Below, piece after piece: positions 61,779 to 64,000 of a stretch of 64,000 nt of DNA. The first letter of the stretch is position 1; each line of letters begins with the position of its first letter. The position numbers were made by a program, and so were the translations under genes. Origin of the DNA: Favolaschia claudopus. Taxonomy: Eukaryota > Basidiomycota > Agaricomycetes > Agaricales > Mycenaceae. Location: contig JAWWNJ010000086.1 of the NCBI GenBank assembly GCA_037176885.1, forward strand, positions 248,001-312,000, read 5' to 3'. Below the pieces are notes generated by a model. It had not been told where the DNA came from. It saw only the letters and a list, made by a program, of their open reading frames with translations, and searched no databases.

Positions 61779-62717
61779 CCTAGTACAACCTGTCAACATT
61801 AGTGTGGTGCTTCTTCTCGCCAATGCGAAGTGGGAAGCAGCTGCAGCTGCTAGATATCAAGTATATGATGCAGAAGATACACACCTGCTACCTCTATGAC
61901 AGTCCCTATGGATTGCGCGCTCAAGTGAAGACAAAAGTCAACCAGCGAGTGAAATCACGCCAAATCGAGAGCCCGGGACTGCTGCTGAAAACACTTAGAG
62001 CTTAGTATGAGACCGAGCTGTCGTCAGAAGTCCCCTTCCCTTTTCTTGCTCTCCTCAGGCTGAAGTGTGGAAAGGATCTTTAGAGGAATTGATTGATTTC
62101 GCCCAGGCGAACACGTTAATTGAGCGGTGAATATTTCGAAAAGGTTCAACAGGATTGATAGCGCATGCTGAAACTGTTTCAGAGCATCCGCAGGTGCAGC
62201 AAGTACCCGTTTCGGGGCATCAGAGGGGAGGCACAATAGCTGCAAACGGCCGCGTTTCTGGGTTGTTTGACGGGTAGAAACCGGGATAAAGGATAGCAGG
62301 CCATAGAATAAGTCTAGCCAAGGGTAGCCGAGCAATTCATAGGCCAGAGGTCGCGAACGCGAGACACAGCTTGTTAAGTGTTACGCCTGTGACATCGTCA
62401 CACTCAGCAATCTGGCGTGTCGGCACTATGCCGGCGGAGTTGGCGCAGTGGGAATGTGGCTGTGAGACTTGACGTGTTGAGTGGACCCAGCTGATCGGGC
62501 GGTTAACCCCAGCGTTTGCGGGAGCAGATCCGACCATCCCGAGGTCGCGGTTGGGATCCCCCTCCGATCAGCGCCAAACGAAAGTTCAGTTTCTTGACGA
62601 TAAATAATGTACGGACCTGATGTCATCGTGAAGTTGTATCGGCAGCGCTGAAGGACAGCAGAAGAACCACGTCATCGATATCATTGAGCAGTTAGTATCG
62701 AGGATAAAATATCGCGA
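61779..62717. other. Stretch without recognisable genes
   Basis: No domain-bearing frame on either strand. Confidence 0.35.
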
Positions 62718-63106
62718 TCAAGCCATTAATGTCCATAATCCACTCCGACCCCGGCTTCGCTTGAGGTTCACGAATTCCCCATTGCGTGAGAGCGAGTGGC
62801 GAACCGAGGACTAAACACGGTCAATAATTTGGCAAAGAGGGTACTGGGATATACCTTCCATGTTCCCTCCTTGTTATGAGTTCTGAACCAGGGGAACTGC
62901 CAAATCAGGGCGTCGTATATCTGACCCAATGTCAATGCTTTCGAAGGACTTCCATATATCGCTAATGCGATCAGCAATCGAAGGGGGAGATCGGGTTTAG
63001 AGTCGTCCGCCGGTACCGGGACTAGCCTGACAAAAGTGAGGAGGAAAACCATCGAAGAAGGTATGTGAGCACCAGAGCCCCAGATTTCGGCTGTTGGGGG
63101 GAACAT
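62718..63106 (-). CDS. Small forkhead-domain protein
   Basis: On the minus strand the frame gives P-L-R-L-L-I-A-L-A-I-Y-G-S-P, L-T-L-G-Q-I-Y-D-A-L and F-P-W-F-R-T-H-N-K-E-G-T-W-K, the first two thirds of a forkhead (winged-helix) DNA-binding domain. A 44-bp intron (62811-62854, GTATAT...TTTAG) then joins W-K to S-S-V-R-H-S-L-S-R-N-G-E-F, the position of the recognition helix (family W-K-N-S-I-R-H-N-L-S). A stop at 62718-62720 follows soon after. The recognition helix has S-V-R-H-S where N-S-I-R-H-N is usual, so binding may be altered. The start is uncertain: ATG at 63106 is possible, but an intron with acceptor TTGTCAG near 63028 may precede the domain. Forkhead proteins regulate transcription in the nucleus. 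Confidence 0.7.
62811..62854 (-). other. Intron inside the forkhead domain
   Basis: 44 bp, GTATAT donor and GTTTAG acceptor on the minus strand. Removal restores W-K-S-S-V-R-H-S-L-S; without it the domain is cut after W-K. Confidence 0.75.
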
Positions 63107-64000
63107 GAATCCCCTTGCTTGTCAAACATGAGATGAGAATAGGTTCGTATGGATCCGTCTCGAGATCGGGAGCCGCTAGTCAATTGTGAATATTGCACAG
63201 CAATATCGGGATGGTCGTTGTACCTATGTAACTAGTACTTGACCCAATCTCTCCACCTAGAGACACCAAAGGTCCCCATGCGGGGAGAAGGAGAGTGCTT
63301 GAGAGGAGGGAAGAGTCGAACTCTTCAGATGAATGCAGCGAACGATGAGCGTGGGCAAGTGGGCGACCAGGAAAACGGAACACGTGCCCTTTCCGAGATA
63401 GTCCGGCGATTGGCAATGAGGATAGCGATCGAATGTCGTAACTCCCCAAGAGTTGGCTGTCTCTGCTTCGTCTGGATTTCATGCGTTAAGGAACAGTAAT
63501 TGGGAAAAGAGAGACAGACAGTCTAGTTCGAAGTTGTCGATCCATACGGCCTCGTCCCGCAAGTCTGCATCACAGTGTGGTCCGCCTGCGATGAGCCGTT
63601 GTGCGCCGTAGTGCGAACGGTGGAGAAAGTCAGGTTCGAAGATATCGTAACTGAGTTCTTGCGACCACTGTCCTGGCATAAATATAACGCGGGAGATTCT
63701 GGGCGGCCCACAGGCGGCCCAGTGTTTTTATACTATTATGGGATCAGTGCCCACGGCGGATGTCTGAAGCAACCGATTGGCTCAACCTTGAATCCATAAT
63801 GCCATAAGATAGAATTCAAGAACTTGTCAAGAACTCACTGAATTCCAATCTAGATTGTCCACAACCTGTCACCAGCACATCGTCGGCCCGGGTGACCAGC
63901 GCTCAGCACTGAGCGCAAGTAAAATGCCGGAGAGGACGTGTTTGACTGAGGCAAGACCTGGCAAGACACGAGCACTGGTAACTAAACGCCCCCAACACCT
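63107..64000. other. Stretch without recognisable genes
   Basis: Short frames only; nothing recognised up to the window end. Confidence 0.35.

Overview
The window looks like a transposon-rich, gene-poor stretch of a basidiomycete genome, most likely an agaricomycete mushroom. The grounds are GT-AG introns of about 44-56 bp, an F-box protein and a small forkhead protein of basidiomycete type, a DUF6589-like protein, RecQ-like helicase fragments, and a mix of Ty3/gypsy, Ty1/copia, DIRS-like, Helitron-like, hAT-like and Tc1/mariner- or pogo-like sequences. No rRNA, CRISPR or prokaryotic features were seen. All identifications come from reading the sequence; no database search was run.

Layout. 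1-6.4 kb: a Ty1/copia reverse-transcriptase remnant (463-861), then a DIRS-like remnant (2.6-4.9 kb) with a tyrosine recombinase on the minus strand and an RNase H piece on the plus strand. 6.6-14.6 kb: a 3,982-bp unit present twice head to tail, each copy carrying the C-terminal end of a Helitron-type PIF1 helicase. 14.9-20.2 kb: short TIR elements and three Helitron-like 3' ends. In each, a 20-bp hairpin lies exactly 12 nt before CTAG and is preceded by iterated motifs resembling the hairpin arm of that same locus. 20.2-26.3 kb: a layered nest made of a copia gag-protease, an hAT-like element inserted in it, a second hAT-like element inserted 3 bp inside the first, the 3' end of a chromodomain gypsy element, a RecQ-like helicase fragment with two introns, and a compact LTR element encoding a KH-domain protein.

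26.4-40.2 kb holds an apparently complete Ty3/gypsy-type element (1,307-bp LTRs with a single difference noticed, 4-bp TSD GCGC). It has gag, a protease ORF and a 1,382-aa RT-RNase H-integrase ORF joined to the protease by a TAATG stop/start overlap. Between pol and the 3' LTR lies a 3.6-kb antisense module: an intron-bearing gene whose product has a Cys pattern matching a Zn2Cys6 cluster, bracketed by two copies of the polypurine tract. The palindrome TCGCGA is strongly enriched across the whole internal region, in all three codon phases.

40.2-64 kb is mostly decayed repeats and TIR elements (41.0, 49.2, 50.1, 53.5, 54, 59.1, 60 and 61.4 kb). Recognisable gene matter is limited: a DUF6589-like ORF facing a RecQ-like fragment (44.3-45.6 kb), another RecQ-like fragment (47 kb), a tRNA-like gene split by a TIR element (50.04-50.50 kb), a broken F-box gene (51-52.4 kb), a possible PIF1-like helicase end (53.1 kb), an unknown two-exon gene (57.9-58.4 kb) and a two-exon forkhead gene (62.7-63.1 kb).
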